DNA of 64,000 nucleotides from Euhalothece natronophila Z-M001 (GTDB lineage: Bacteria > Cyanobacteriota > Cyanobacteriia > Cyanobacteriales > Rubidibacteraceae). The stretch is from contig NZ_CP042326.1 of the NCBI RefSeq assembly GCF_007904085.1, forward strand, positions 744,001 to 808,000. Reading direction: 5' to 3'. Below are positions 37,321-46,038 of the stretch, piece by piece. Below the pieces are notes generated by a model. The model did no database searches. It had not been told where the DNA came from and was given only the letters and a program-made list of their open reading frames with translations. The translations under genes and the position numbers were made by a program. Within the stretch, counting starts at the first letter, position 1. Every line of letters starts with the position of its first letter.

Positions 37321-37907
37321 ATATTTTTCTTTGGGATCTTTAATTTAGTAGCATAGGCTTCTTGAACTTCACTACTAATTGCAATAAAACGATCACCTAA
37401 AAATGTTGGATAGTATTGGTTAATGAAAGTAGCAATTCTAACTCCAAAGCGTTTTCTTGAAGGTTCAATAGCAGCGGTTGAGACATAGGGTACGTTATAA
37501 CAGAGTTTCATCATCTGTGCATAGAGAGTTAAAGAAAGGGAATTAATGTTAATAACATCAGGCTTAAATTCACGAACAACTGTATTGAGTTTTAGTAAAG
37601 CCTGAAAAGTACGAAATAGTTTTGCTTTGCCACTGATTCGCCAATCAGGAAAAGGAACAAAAAAATGCTGAATATTTTGAGACTCAAGCCAGCGGGGTCC
37701 ACGAGTAAATCTTCCTACATCATCTTGATCTTCCATAGAAGAAACAATGGCAACCTGCCAACCGTGGTCTTGTAATTTTTTTGTTAAAGTGACGAGGACT
37801 TGAAGAATCCCTTCATTACCCCATAGAAAGCCTACAACCAGAAGTACACGAGGTACTTTAGAAGAAGTCTTTTCAGAAATAACCTTTCGATTGATAAATG
37901 TCTTCAT
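37305..37907 (-). pseudogene. GT4 glycosyltransferase, N-terminal half only
   Basis: A 200-residue frame with the GT-B acceptor domain (VLLVVGFLWGNEGILQVLVT; FKPDVININSLSLTLYAQMM) that ends KIPKKNIRLIL just where the NGVD loop and donor domain should begin. The donor domain and EX7E motif are absent, so it cannot bind nucleotide sugar. The stop results from a junction with acyltransferase sequence. Confidence 0.75.
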
Positions 37908-37960
37908 AACAAATAAAATTTAAAGTTCGTAGAGTAATTGTTGTATTGATACTTTTATCT

Positions 37961-39397
37961 TTAATCTTCATACAAATATAAATTTTTATAATACTTATTT
38001 CCTGCCAAGATAATAGCAGAAAAACTCCAAAAAATTAATCCACTAAAACCGACTAAAGAATTAGCGGCAAAAAGCAAAAATAAAAATGCAAAACTAAGAG
38101 AACGACAGCACGCTAAAAATTCATCAAACGCAATTTCTTTATAGGCTTGAAACATTTTTCCAACTAATAAAATAATTCCTCCAAAATAAGGGATTGCTCC
38201 AAACCAACCTAAGGTATTAAAAATTGCGATAACACCACTATCAATAGTGATTGGAATGGGTTGACCCCTTTCATCCAGAGTAAATGCGACGCCAATACCC
38301 GTACCTTGATAGTTAAAAAGAGCTTCATTTAAGTGACCTTCATACAATGTTTGTCTGTCTTGGGCGCTTGCGTCTTCTTCCAGATTAGAAAATGTTTCCA
38401 TACGATCGCTGATTCGTTCTGAAAACGGTTCTAGAGTTGCCAATGGGATAACTATTAAAGCTAAAACTGTAATGGTCATTATTAATCTTAATTGCAACCT
38501 TAACTTTAACGAACTAGCAAAAACAATTAGGGCCAATAACCATGCTCCCCAAGCTGCCCGAACAATTGCTAACAAGAAACTTAAATAGCCAAATCCAGCA
38601 GCAGGTAAACGTATAATACTGGAACTACTAAATAATAAAATTAAACCCGTCATCATTGTTGCGGCAAAAGGACCGGGAGAATTCATTGTACTCCAAATAC
38701 GCATGCCAAACGGCTCAGGATCTCCAGCACTAGAGGTCATCCCTGATTCAATTAACCAAAGGCGATCCCATTCGGGAGCCACTAAATATTGAATCACTCC
38801 ATAAATGCCCATAACCAGAACCCCCCACACAAAAGTCCGCTGAATCGTTTGTCGATAATCAGGGTAACTTCGCCAGTTAATCCATAAGTAAATTGCGAAA
38901 GAAAGTGGCGTTAACCAATCAATTAAATCGCGGATGACAATTGGCGGGAAACCGCGTACTAACCCAATTAAAAAGGCATAGCTAATGCCTCCTAAAGCTA
39001 GTAAAAAAGGTAATCCCCCCCTGCGGTTCATTTGGGGCAGGTATTGAATGACCGTTGCTAATGGAATTAGAGCAACCAGTGGCGGAGCAAGCAAAACGGT
39101 ACTCGGATTAACCCAACTACTGTGATAATCAATTAAGCGACGGATAAAGGGAGTGAGAAAGTACAGCCATAAGGTGAAGCTGATATACATTAGGGGGCAT
39201 TTTTGAAAGAGAAATAAACCGACGGCTAAAGACCCTAAAGGAAAAACCACTCGCAGGAGATTACCAGCTCCGACAAATATGCCGACAGCGGTAAAAAAGA
39301 AAAGTCCAAAAATGAGGATCCAAGCAGTTGCAGGTTGGGGGATAAACCGTAAGATTATTTGCTGTAAGGGGGTGAGAGTTTTTTGAGAAAGGCTCAT
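37961..39397 (-). CDS. O-antigen ligase/polymerase-like membrane protein (Wzy type)
   Basis: A 478-residue protein with about eleven to twelve hydrophobic segments and one large periplasmic loop around residues 310-380 (RISDRMETFSNLEEDASAQD), the layout of Wzy polymerases and O-antigen ligases. It probably joins repeat units at the outer face of the inner membrane. The assignment rests on topology and context, as this family has little sequence conservation. 15 bp separate it from the GT2 upstream. Confidence 0.75.
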   Translation of the reverse strand: MSLSQKTLTPLQQIILRFIPQPATAWILIFGLFFFTAVGIFVGAGNLLRVVFPLGSLAVGLFLFQKCPLMYISFTLWLYFLTPFIRRLIDYHSSWVNPSTVLLAPPLVALIPLATVIQYLPQMNRRGGLPFLLALGGISYAFLIGLVRGFPPIVIRDLIDWLTPLSFAIYLWINWRSYPDYRQTIQRTFVWGVLVMGIYGVIQYLVAPEWDRLWLIESGMTSSAGDPEPFGMRIWSTMNSPGPFAATMMTGLILLFSSSSIIRLPAAGFGYLSFLLAIVRAAWGAWLLALIVFASSLKLRLQLRLIMTITVLALIVIPLATLEPFSERISDRMETFSNLEEDASAQDRQTLYEGHLNEALFNYQGTGIGVAFTLDERGQPIPITIDSGVIAIFNTLGWFGAIPYFGGIILLVGKMFQAYKEIAFDEFLACCRSLSFAFLFLLFAANSLVGFSGLIFWSFSAIILAGNKYYKNLYLYED

Positions 39398-39412
39398 AAT
39401 GGGTTAGCTTTG

Positions 39413-40435
39413 CTAATTTAAGGGATTTGTCCTGAGAGTTTTAAGGGAAATCAAGCAATCTTTAATGGTCCGTTTTAATTTAATTTCTGCTGAGTAGCGC
39501 CATTCTAAGAAGGGACGGAAACCACAATGTAAAGCGACTAAGCGCAGTCTTAGAGCTGGAGAATCTCCTAGTGCTTTTAACAAATCCACTAATTCCTTTC
39601 GTTCCGCACTTGTAAATAGAGGACGGAAACAGTAAGGGGCATGAATTAAGGCTAATCGACAGCGTTGTTGCTGAATCGGCTTAGGATTCCAGTTTCGTCT
39701 GGCAAAGGCTGGCAACAGACTTTCCTCATAAATTCGGATTAATCCTCGTAACTCTAGGGCTTTCCGTTTTGGGCGCACAGCTTTGGTGTCTGTCCAAACC
39801 CGATAAGAGCCTAAAATTTGATCGCTATAAATATTGCCATAACCTACATCTGCCATGCGAACAATCAAGTCGTAATCTTCTACAAATTCAGGACGATCTT
39901 GATATACGTTTAATTCATGCAAGGCTGCAGCCCGAAAAAGACAAAGGTTTGCTGCCATCCGAAATCCTGAAACAGCTGCTTTGAGTTCTTTTTCACCATT
40001 CCAAAATTCTTCATTTCTCGCTAATCGACGAATTCCGTGTTTTTTTCCATATTCATCAATTTGCTCAACTGCTGCATGGGCATAGCCAGCATCAGCATAT
40101 TTCTCCATTAGCGGGACTAAGATTTCTAGATAATTCGGCTTTAAGATGTCATCGGAGTCAAGACGAACAATATATGGAGTGTTGGGTTGGCTGAGTAACC
40201 ACGTATTATTGGCTGCAATTCCTAAATTTTTCGGTTGACGATAGTAACGGATTTGTGGAAATTTTTGACGAAGTTGACTCATCACTGTTGGGGTTTCATC
40301 GGTACTGGCATCATCAGAAACCCAGACTTCAACATGGGGATAGGTCTGTTGGCAAGCACTAATAACCGATTCTGGTAAATACTTGGCTTGGTTATAAGTA
40401 GGGATACAAATAGCAACTGATGTGGGATGTGGCAT
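39413..40435 (-). CDS. Family 2 glycosyltransferase
   Basis: A 340-residue GT-A enzyme: VAICIPTYNQAKYLPESVIS, VWVSDDASTDET and VRLDSDDILKP are visible, with FVEDYDLIVRMADVG as the acceptor motif. The C-terminus is long and basic. Immediately upstream of the Wzy-like gene and probably co-transcribed with it. Confidence 0.88.
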   Translation of the reverse strand: MPHPTSVAICIPTYNQAKYLPESVISACQQTYPHVEVWVSDDASTDETPTVMSQLRQKFPQIRYYRQPKNLGIAANNTWLLSQPNTPYIVRLDSDDILKPNYLEILVPLMEKYADAGYAHAAVEQIDEYGKKHGIRRLARNEEFWNGEKELKAAVSGFRMAANLCLFRAAALHELNVYQDRPEFVEDYDLIVRMADVGYGNIYSDQILGSYRVWTDTKAVRPKRKALELRGLIRIYEESLLPAFARRNWNPKPIQQQRCRLALIHAPYCFRPLFTSAERKELVDLLKALGDSPALRLRLVALHCGFRPFLEWRYSAEIKLKRTIKDCLISLKTLRTNPLN

Positions 40436-40510
40436 CGGGAATAAAGTTTGATTAATTAACTAAGAGTTTATTAGGATTCCATTCAGAAAAGGTGGGTTAA
40501 TCGAATTAAG

Positions 40511-40754
40511 CTATAGGTTTGGATGTTTTTCGAGATAAGTTTCTAAGATCAGGGGTTGTTGCAAGCTCTCTCGCCAAGTCAACCATCCTTGATAACGCCC
40601 TTTAATAGAGGCAAGGCATTTTTGTGTTGCTAAAGAACGTTGTCGAGGGAGTAATCTTAGCCATTGCAGGAATCCAGGGGCTTGCGTTGTCCCAATTAAT
40701 CCTGCCCAAATTAGAAAAATAGTTCGCCTGAGAGGGGGAAGAAATTCCAATAAA
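40511..40754 (-). pseudogene. GT2 gene, 3' part (separated by IS4 insertion)
   Basis: Reads SLLEFLPPLRRTIFLIWAGL, IGTTQAPGFLQWLRLL and KGRYQGWLTWRESL, the typical C-terminal hydrophobic tail of the GT2 family whose N-terminal part lies at 42050-42783. Joining the two at one copy of the 9-bp target duplication gives HNETLSLLEFLPP in frame. The open frame up to GTG 40849 reads into IS sequence and is not a gene. Confidence 0.85.
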
Positions 40755-40763
40755 CTCAAGGTT

Positions 40764-42049
40764 CTCACGGGGTGACAATCGTGTTGTAATCGCCTCAAGC
40801 GCTGACGTAGATAGCCTTTTATAATAAACAGATCAGGCTGCGCGATCACGCTAACTGTGCGATCGCAGAAACCAAAATGAACTTAAAAAATGCTACCAAA
40901 ATTATATCGCAATCACCTTGCTAATCGACTCACTCGTGCCCAATTATTAAGCCTAGAAATCTGGGTATGGCTGTTACAAGTTCATAAAAATGTGAAAATC
41001 GAAAAACTAGCTGCGTACTATCCTTTACCGATTAAGTATGAAAGTCGTCGCCGTCGTCTTCAAAGATTTCTAGTGCTTCCTTCCCTGTCCATGGCCCTAA
41101 TTTGGTTTCCAATCATTAAAGAAATTATTAAACTCATTCACCCAAGTAATCAACCTCTTTACTTAGCTTTAGACAGAACGCAGTGGCAAGATAAAAACTT
41201 GTTTGTTGTCGCCTTCATTCATCAGAAACGAGCTCTTCCCATTTATTGGCAATTTTTATCAAAGAAAGGAGCCAGTAATTTAAAAGAACAAAAAGCTTTA
41301 CTCAAACCGATTTTGAAACTTCTGAGAGGTTATCGATTAATCATTTTAGGAGACCGTGAATTTCATAGCATCGAGCTGGCTAAATGGTTACGGAGAGAGA
41401 AAGTGGGCTTTGTTCTGCGTCAGAAAAAAGACCGAAACATTCAAGTCAAAGGAAAAGATTGTCAATCTCTTAGTTGCTTCGACTTTCAACCAGGAGACTC
41501 TCATTTCTTTCCTAATATAAAAGTGGGTAAAAACGGATTCGGTCAATTTTCTGTTGCCGTTAAATGGAAAAAGAAATACCGAGGAAGTGTCGAAAAAGAG
41601 CCTTGGTATCTTCTGACTAATCTTCCCGATCTCGACTCGGCAATCAAAGCTTATCAAAAGCGTATGGGAATCGAAGCCATGTTTAAGGATTGTAAGATCG
41701 GAGGTTATAATTTAGAAGGCTCTAAGGCTTCAGTAAAAAGACTAAGTAATTTGGTTTTGTTGTGCGCGATCGCGTACACGGTCTCCAGTTTAAAGGGGCA
41801 ATCCATTCGGTTCAAAGGTCAACAAGAATATCTTGGTCGTCTGAGAACAGTGAAGCAAAAAATGACGAAAAATAGTAATTTCTTAATCGGCTTATATGGT
41901 CAAACTTGGATCATCACTCAGATTTTTGTCAAAGATTGGGTAGAAGAATTGATGAGTCTTAATCGCAATAAGTTTCCCTTTTATCAGAAAGGGTTAAGAG
42001 CTATGGAACTTATACAGCAAGGGGCTTAAGCCAGTCGTCACCCCTTGAG
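40764..42049 (+). mobile_element. IS4-family insertion sequence (1286 bp)
   Basis: Ends are CTCACGGGGTGACAATCG (left) and the inverse of CTCAAGGGGTGACGACTG (right), an imperfect 18-bp terminal inverted repeat. The flanks are identical 9-bp copies of CTCAAGGTT at 40755-40763 and 42050-42058, a perfect target duplication, so the insertion is recent. It carries one transposase gene. It interrupts a GT2 gene of the EPS cluster. Confidence 0.88.
40890..42029 (+). CDS. IS4-family transposase
   Basis: A 379-residue DDE transposase. First Asp in LYLALDRTQWQDKN, second in LIILGDREFHS, and the Y-2-R-3-E-6-K signature YQKRMGIEAMFKDCK with the catalytic Glu. Intact from end to end, so probably active. 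A HIP1 site lies inside (near 41764), which suggests long residence in HIP1-rich genomes. It is the only gene of the element at 40764-42049 and is oriented opposite to the interrupted gene. Confidence 0.93.
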   Translation: MLPKLYRNHLANRLTRAQLLSLEIWVWLLQVHKNVKIEKLAAYYPLPIKYESRRRRLQRFLVLPSLSMALIWFPIIKEIIKLIHPSNQPLYLALDRTQWQDKNLFVVAFIHQKRALPIYWQFLSKKGASNLKEQKALLKPILKLLRGYRLIILGDREFHSIELAKWLRREKVGFVLRQKKDRNIQVKGKDCQSLSCFDFQPGDSHFFPNIKVGKNGFGQFSVAVKWKKKYRGSVEKEPWYLLTNLPDLDSAIKAYQKRMGIEAMFKDCKIGGYNLEGSKASVKRLSNLVLLCAIAYTVSSLKGQSIRFKGQQEYLGRLRTVKQKMTKNSNFLIGLYGQTWIITQIFVKDWVEELMSLNRNKFPFYQKGLRAMELIQQGA

Positions 42050-42783
42050 CTCAAGGTTTCATTATGAACTTGATTGATGTAAGCGGTTTGGTTGAAGTCA
42101 CTGCGTTGATCTTCATCAAAACGTTGGGCAGGATAGTGGTTAACGGCGACAGTGGGATCGTAAATAATTTTTGCTCCCTTCCGTTTTAGGGCAAGACAAA
42201 ATGCAAGTTCAAAGTGGACTTGTGCGCCACTCCCTCGCATTCGGGGGTCAAACCTTAATTGCGCGATCGCGCGACGACGAAAACTCATATTTACGCCTTT
42301 AATCACATCGACATTCTTTAACCAGCCTGTTCCGAGATGATGGTTGCCAATGACTCGTCCAAACCATTGCACTTGCCCGACTTTCTCAGTTAATTTGCCT
42401 GGATGTAATTGCTTGTCTAGATAAACCCAATCCCGCCCTCCTAAACCGACAAGATTTTCATCTACCACAAAATGACATTCAATTAGTTCTAGCCAATCAG
42501 GATGAGGGGCTGCATCGTCATCGGTAAAGCTAATAATATCTCCTGAAGCAGCTTCAAGCCCAACATTCATAGCGGCAATAACCCCTGGCGTGGTTACCGA
42601 TAAGACTTTTAAGGGTAAAAATTCTGAATTATAGATTTGCAGAAAGGTTTGAGTGAGTTCATCCGTGTCTCGGACAATAATTAGAAGTTCATCCACCGGA
42701 CGAGTTTGAGCTTTAATCGCTTCTAAGCATCGTGCTAAGTCTTGTGGGCGACGATAAGTTGGAATAATCAGGGTAATTTTCAT
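42050..42783 (-). pseudogene. GT2 gene, 5' part (separated by IS4 insertion)
   Basis: ATG 42783 starts MKITLIIPTYRRPQDLARCL, with metal-binding FTDDDAAPHPDWLE and the RMRGSGAQVHFELAFCLALK acceptor motif. The frame runs on into the IS as SSRGDDWLKPLAV and stops at 42010, so the real sequence ends near HNETL. With the 3' part at 40511-40754 the undisrupted protein would be 325 residues. The catalytic domain is complete, so a truncated product might still fold. Confidence 0.85.
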
Positions 42784-42890
42784 TGTCTTTTCAAATTAAT
42801 CTCAATAATGATGTACTAGGCTTTCCAGCTATTGGGTAGAAGTCATAACAAATGATGAGTTTTAGCAGTATGAAATGATGCTTCTACCCA
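42780..42890 (-). pseudogene. GT4 3'-end remnant and 58-bp inverted repeat
   Basis: 42784-42838 resembles the 3' end of the GT4 gene at 49587 (for example TGTCTTTTCAAATTAATCT versus TGTCTTTTCAAATAAATCT, and CTTCCAGCTAT shared) but has a stop inside. Next to it TGGGTAGAAG (42833-42842) and CTTCTACCCA (42881-42890) form an inverted repeat with a 38-nt loop. Probably a scar of rearrangement. Confidence 0.5.
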
Positions 42891-42911
42891 TCTGCGATCT
42901 CTACTTAAGAG

Positions 42912-43037
42912 TTAATTCGCTTGTTTTTTAGTCTTCAAGTGTCTTTTTTTGCCCTCCCCCATAACTATAGGAATCACTATATTTTTCTTAATCGGAAACC
43001 ATAACGGATAAATATTAGGATGAGTGAGATAACCTTT
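42912..43037 (-). pseudogene. 3' end of the HAD-type gene, cut off by IS630
   Basis: Reads KGYLTHPNIYPLWFPIKKNI, VIPIVMGEGKKRHLK and ends KTKKQAN at 42912. Removing the IS and one TA restores FFFLLFQLKGYLTHP in frame with 44157-45473. It is the basic C-terminal tail of that protein. The open frame extending to 43100 is IS sequence. Confidence 0.75.
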
Positions 43038-43039
43038 TA

Positions 43040-44156
43040 TTAATCCGTGCGCTAAATAGTTAACATGGGAAAGTGAAGTACGGCAGTTTTCTATATGCAA
43101 TTAAAAGACGCTCGGAGTTTACCCCCTCAAGCTCAACAAGCAATCCGTAAAAGGGCGGTCATGGCAGTGATTGAGAACAAACGTTCTCAAGGAGAAGTGG
43201 CCCAAGAGTTTGGAGTTACTCGTACAGCAGTTAATCAGTGGGTGCAACGTTACCGTCGTGGGGGTGAGACAGCTCTCAAAGCTTGTAAACAAGGTCGTCG
43301 TGAGCATCCTACCTTGGCGCGATCGCAGGTAACGACAATTACTCGTCTCATTCGGGATTACAGCCCAGAACAACTACAACTGCCATTTACTCTCTGGACT
43401 CGACAAGCCGTATCTCAGCTCATTGAACAATGTTGGGGAATTACTCTTTCTCAAACGACGATTGGTCGTTATCTGCGTCGTTGGGGACTGTCTCCACAAA
43501 AGCCTGCCAAATGCGCTCGTGAGCAATGTCCTCACCAGCTTCAGCATTGGTTAACTCATGAATATCCAGCGATTCACAAGCGAGCACAGCAGGAAGGAGC
43601 TGAGATTCATTGGGGTGATGAAATGGGATTGCGTTCGGACCATCAAGCAGGGACTTGTTGGTCTGAGGTAGGGAAAACGCCAATTGTAGAAGGAACTGGG
43701 CAACGTTTCAGTTGCAACTTAATTTCCGCCCTGACCAATCGAGGAACCCTACGCTTTCAAGTATTTCAAGGGGGATTTAATAGCGATGTCTTTTTGGAAT
43801 TTTTACGCCGATTAATTCGCTCCAGGGAAAACAAAGTTTTTTTGATTGTAGATCGCCACCCAGTACATCGCTCCCGTAAAGTTCAACAATGGGTAGCTCA
43901 ACATCAGGATGAATTGGAACTGTTTTATCTTCCCCCCTACAGCCCAGAACGAAATCCCGATGAATTTCTCAATCAGGACATTAAAAGCAATGCTATGAGA
44001 CGACAAAGACCCCGTAATCGTAATGAACTCATGAAAAGGGTTCGCTCTTATTTATACAGTCTTCAGAAATGTCCCGAACGTATTAGTCGTTATTTTTGGG
44101 CTCAGCCAGTTCAATATGCTGGCCTTTAGGTGTTAACTATTTCCTGCACGGATTAA
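43040..44156 (+). mobile_element. IS630-family insertion sequence (1117 bp)
   Basis: Terminal inverted repeats of about 27 bp: TTAATCCGTGC then AAATAGTTAACA on the left; the right end is the inverse with three central mismatches. TA dinucleotides at 43038-43039 and 44157-44158 are the expected target duplication of the IS630-Tc1-mariner group. It carries one intact transposase gene and interrupts the 3' end of the HAD-type gene. Confidence 0.88.
43095..44129 (+). CDS. IS630-family transposase
   Basis: A 344-residue transposase with an N-terminal helix-turn-helix (RSQGEVAQEFGVTRTAVNQW) and a DDE domain: HWGDEMGLRSDH (first Asp), FLIVDRHPVHRS (second Asp) and YSPERNPDEFLNQDIK (Glu). All in one frame without the frameshift that many IS630 copies use, so a single product is expected. 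A HIP1 site occurs near 43318. Confidence 0.93.
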   Translation: MQLKDARSLPPQAQQAIRKRAVMAVIENKRSQGEVAQEFGVTRTAVNQWVQRYRRGGETALKACKQGRREHPTLARSQVTTITRLIRDYSPEQLQLPFTLWTRQAVSQLIEQCWGITLSQTTIGRYLRRWGLSPQKPAKCAREQCPHQLQHWLTHEYPAIHKRAQQEGAEIHWGDEMGLRSDHQAGTCWSEVGKTPIVEGTGQRFSCNLISALTNRGTLRFQVFQGGFNSDVFLEFLRRLIRSRENKVFLIVDRHPVHRSRKVQQWVAQHQDELELFYLPPYSPERNPDEFLNQDIKSNAMRRQRPRNRNELMKRVRSYLYSLQKCPERISRYFWAQPVQYAGL

Positions 44157-45530
44157 TAACTGAAAGAGCAAGAAAAAGAAAAATTTGATTAAAGGATTAG
44201 AAATTGCCATTGATCCTTCTATCCAATAAATATCTGAACTATTTTTTCTAGATTGATTAAAAGAGTTCATGGAACTAATATAGTTAGGGAAATCTTTTAT
44301 TTTTAGGGGGCGGGCGATTTTTTGAGAATTTTCTATTTCTAAGGCAATAATTGCTTTAATTTCTGGAATATTAGGCTGGGACAAAAAAGTAATAGTATTG
44401 ACAACTGCACATCTTTTTATCTCCTCAATTTCTTTGTTTAATAGATGTGTTTCTCCTAACTCCTTTGCATAAGCAATAACGATATTATGTAAAGATTCAA
44501 CTAAATTTTCTTCCTTTCCTTTGTAATCACTCATTACAGTAGGATAATTAGCCATCATCAACAATTTTTCAATTAAATGCCAATTGCGAAAAATAATTTC
44601 AGTTTTAGAAGGCTCAGGCTTAATAACAACATCTTGTTCTAAGAAAGCTTTATACTCTCCTGCTTCTAAAGTCGTTATATAATTTCGTAGAATCCCAAAA
44701 TAATAACCTGTTACATTTTGGTTTAAGATAGTTTTAAGTGACTTTTGCAAGTTAAGAGTCCAACCTAAGTCAACTAACGCCCACTCAGATGAAGAAAGAA
44801 GCCCCTCTTGGGTAAAATAGTCAAGGATAATATCACGCGCAGCTTTAGCTTTCTCTAAGATAATAGACTTTACGTTTGGATGCTGAAGAACTTGCCAAAG
44901 TGTTTCTAAGTTTTCTGATGAAATTGGTTGTTTCCAAAAGCTAGTAGTCAAATTATGTTGACTTAAAACCGATTCAATTTCTAATGGATCTATATTTAGT
45001 TTGTTAAAAACATCAGTTAAAGGATTAGATTCTCCTTGAATAAATACCCAGTCAAGAGTTTCTTGACTTACTTCTGTTATCGAAGCTAGAAATAAGGTCT
45101 GACGTGAAGTGTCGAGATAGCAACACTCTGGCACTGGTCGAGACTTAGCAAGTATATGAGCTATCTTGAGAAAAAGTTGTCCCTCAGAAGCAACAAAATA
45201 TAATCGTTGAATCCCTCTTTTGTAAGCATCTTCTAATACCCAGGCCACATAGCTAGTTAATAAGGGAGAAATTACATTAGTTGCTAAACTTGCTAAATGT
45301 TGAGAAAGTGTAACCTCATCAGTATATTCTAGCCTGACTGATCTGCTAATTCCTGCAATTTGTGAATGGACGAGGGGCGGTTTTAAGGATTTAGTTATGA
45401 TACTTGTTTCATAACGGTTTAATTGAATATCTTTGCAATAAGTAGCTTTAATTCCTAATTGCCGAGGCATCATAACATCACTGTAAATATTGTCACCATA
45501 ATGATGAAGCTGATTAGGTTTTATCCCCTC
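44157..45530 (-). pseudogene. HAD-type protein (COG5610-like), central and C-terminal part
   Basis: This frame continues the HAD gene after the A8 tract: EGIKPNQLHHYGDNIYSDVM holds HAD motif III/IV (GDN..SD). Then comes a large C-terminal domain with LYFVASEGQLFLKIAHIL, YLDTSRQTLFLASI and WALVDLGWTLNLQKSL. The same three landmarks occur in the stand-alone paralogs at 46039-49559. The frame from ATG 45473 is open for 446 codons but its last residues (LIRAGNS) come from IS630. Without both lesions the gene would run from 46005 to 42912. Confidence 0.75.
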
Positions 45531-46005
45531 TTTTTTTTAGTACATATTTAAATAAACTACCAGTTCCTTTTACTAAGCCAATATCACTGGATATATAAAG
45601 AGAATCTGCTAATTCTGCTATTTCAAATTTTAAAAGAATGTCTCTAATTACACTATAAGGCAAATACATATCGGAAATAAAAATTATTTTTTCTCCTTGC
45701 TGGCGCAGACGTTTAATTAAAGTTTGTGTTGCTTTGATCGGGCGTAAGTGTTTGACTTCTAGTAAAATTTCTTTTTCAGCAGAAGAGAGTTGTTTTAATG
45801 TATTATCCTTTTCATAGATTTGGTGAATTGAAATATCTTCTCGTTTAGACTCTGACCTCGTGCGATGTTCTGCATTAATTCTGGCTTTAACTAGATTGGA
45901 GGATTGTTCTAAACCAGAATCTTGACTTAACAAATAGAACAAATCAATTGGATGAGCAAAGGTTCGAGTAATACAAGTATCAAAAATATCAAAAGAGTAA
46001 ATCAT
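45514..46005 (-). pseudogene. HAD-superfamily hydrolase domain, 5' part of frameshifted gene
   Basis: 163 codons with HAD motif I MIYSFDIFDTCITR (DxFDT) and motif II KIIFISDMYLP, ending prematurely at KKRGDKT. A run of eight A on the coding strand (45531-45538) shifts the frame; seven A would give VLKKEGIKPNQLHHYGDN and continue into the downstream frame. Substrate unknown; COG5610 proteins are found in polysaccharide loci. The product from this frame alone would lack HAD motif III/IV. Confidence 0.78.
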
Positions 46006-46038
46006 GCTTTCTTATTCCTTTACATTTTAATCAATTAC

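Noticed and set aside
40755-40849. Separate small gene starting at GTG 40849
   Set aside because: This part is IS4 sequence; the real homology starts only at 40754 and belongs to the interrupted GT2 gene.
43038-43100. 62-codon minus-strand gene at 42912-43100
   Set aside because: Its N-terminal third is IS630 sequence; the remainder is the displaced tail of the HAD-type gene.
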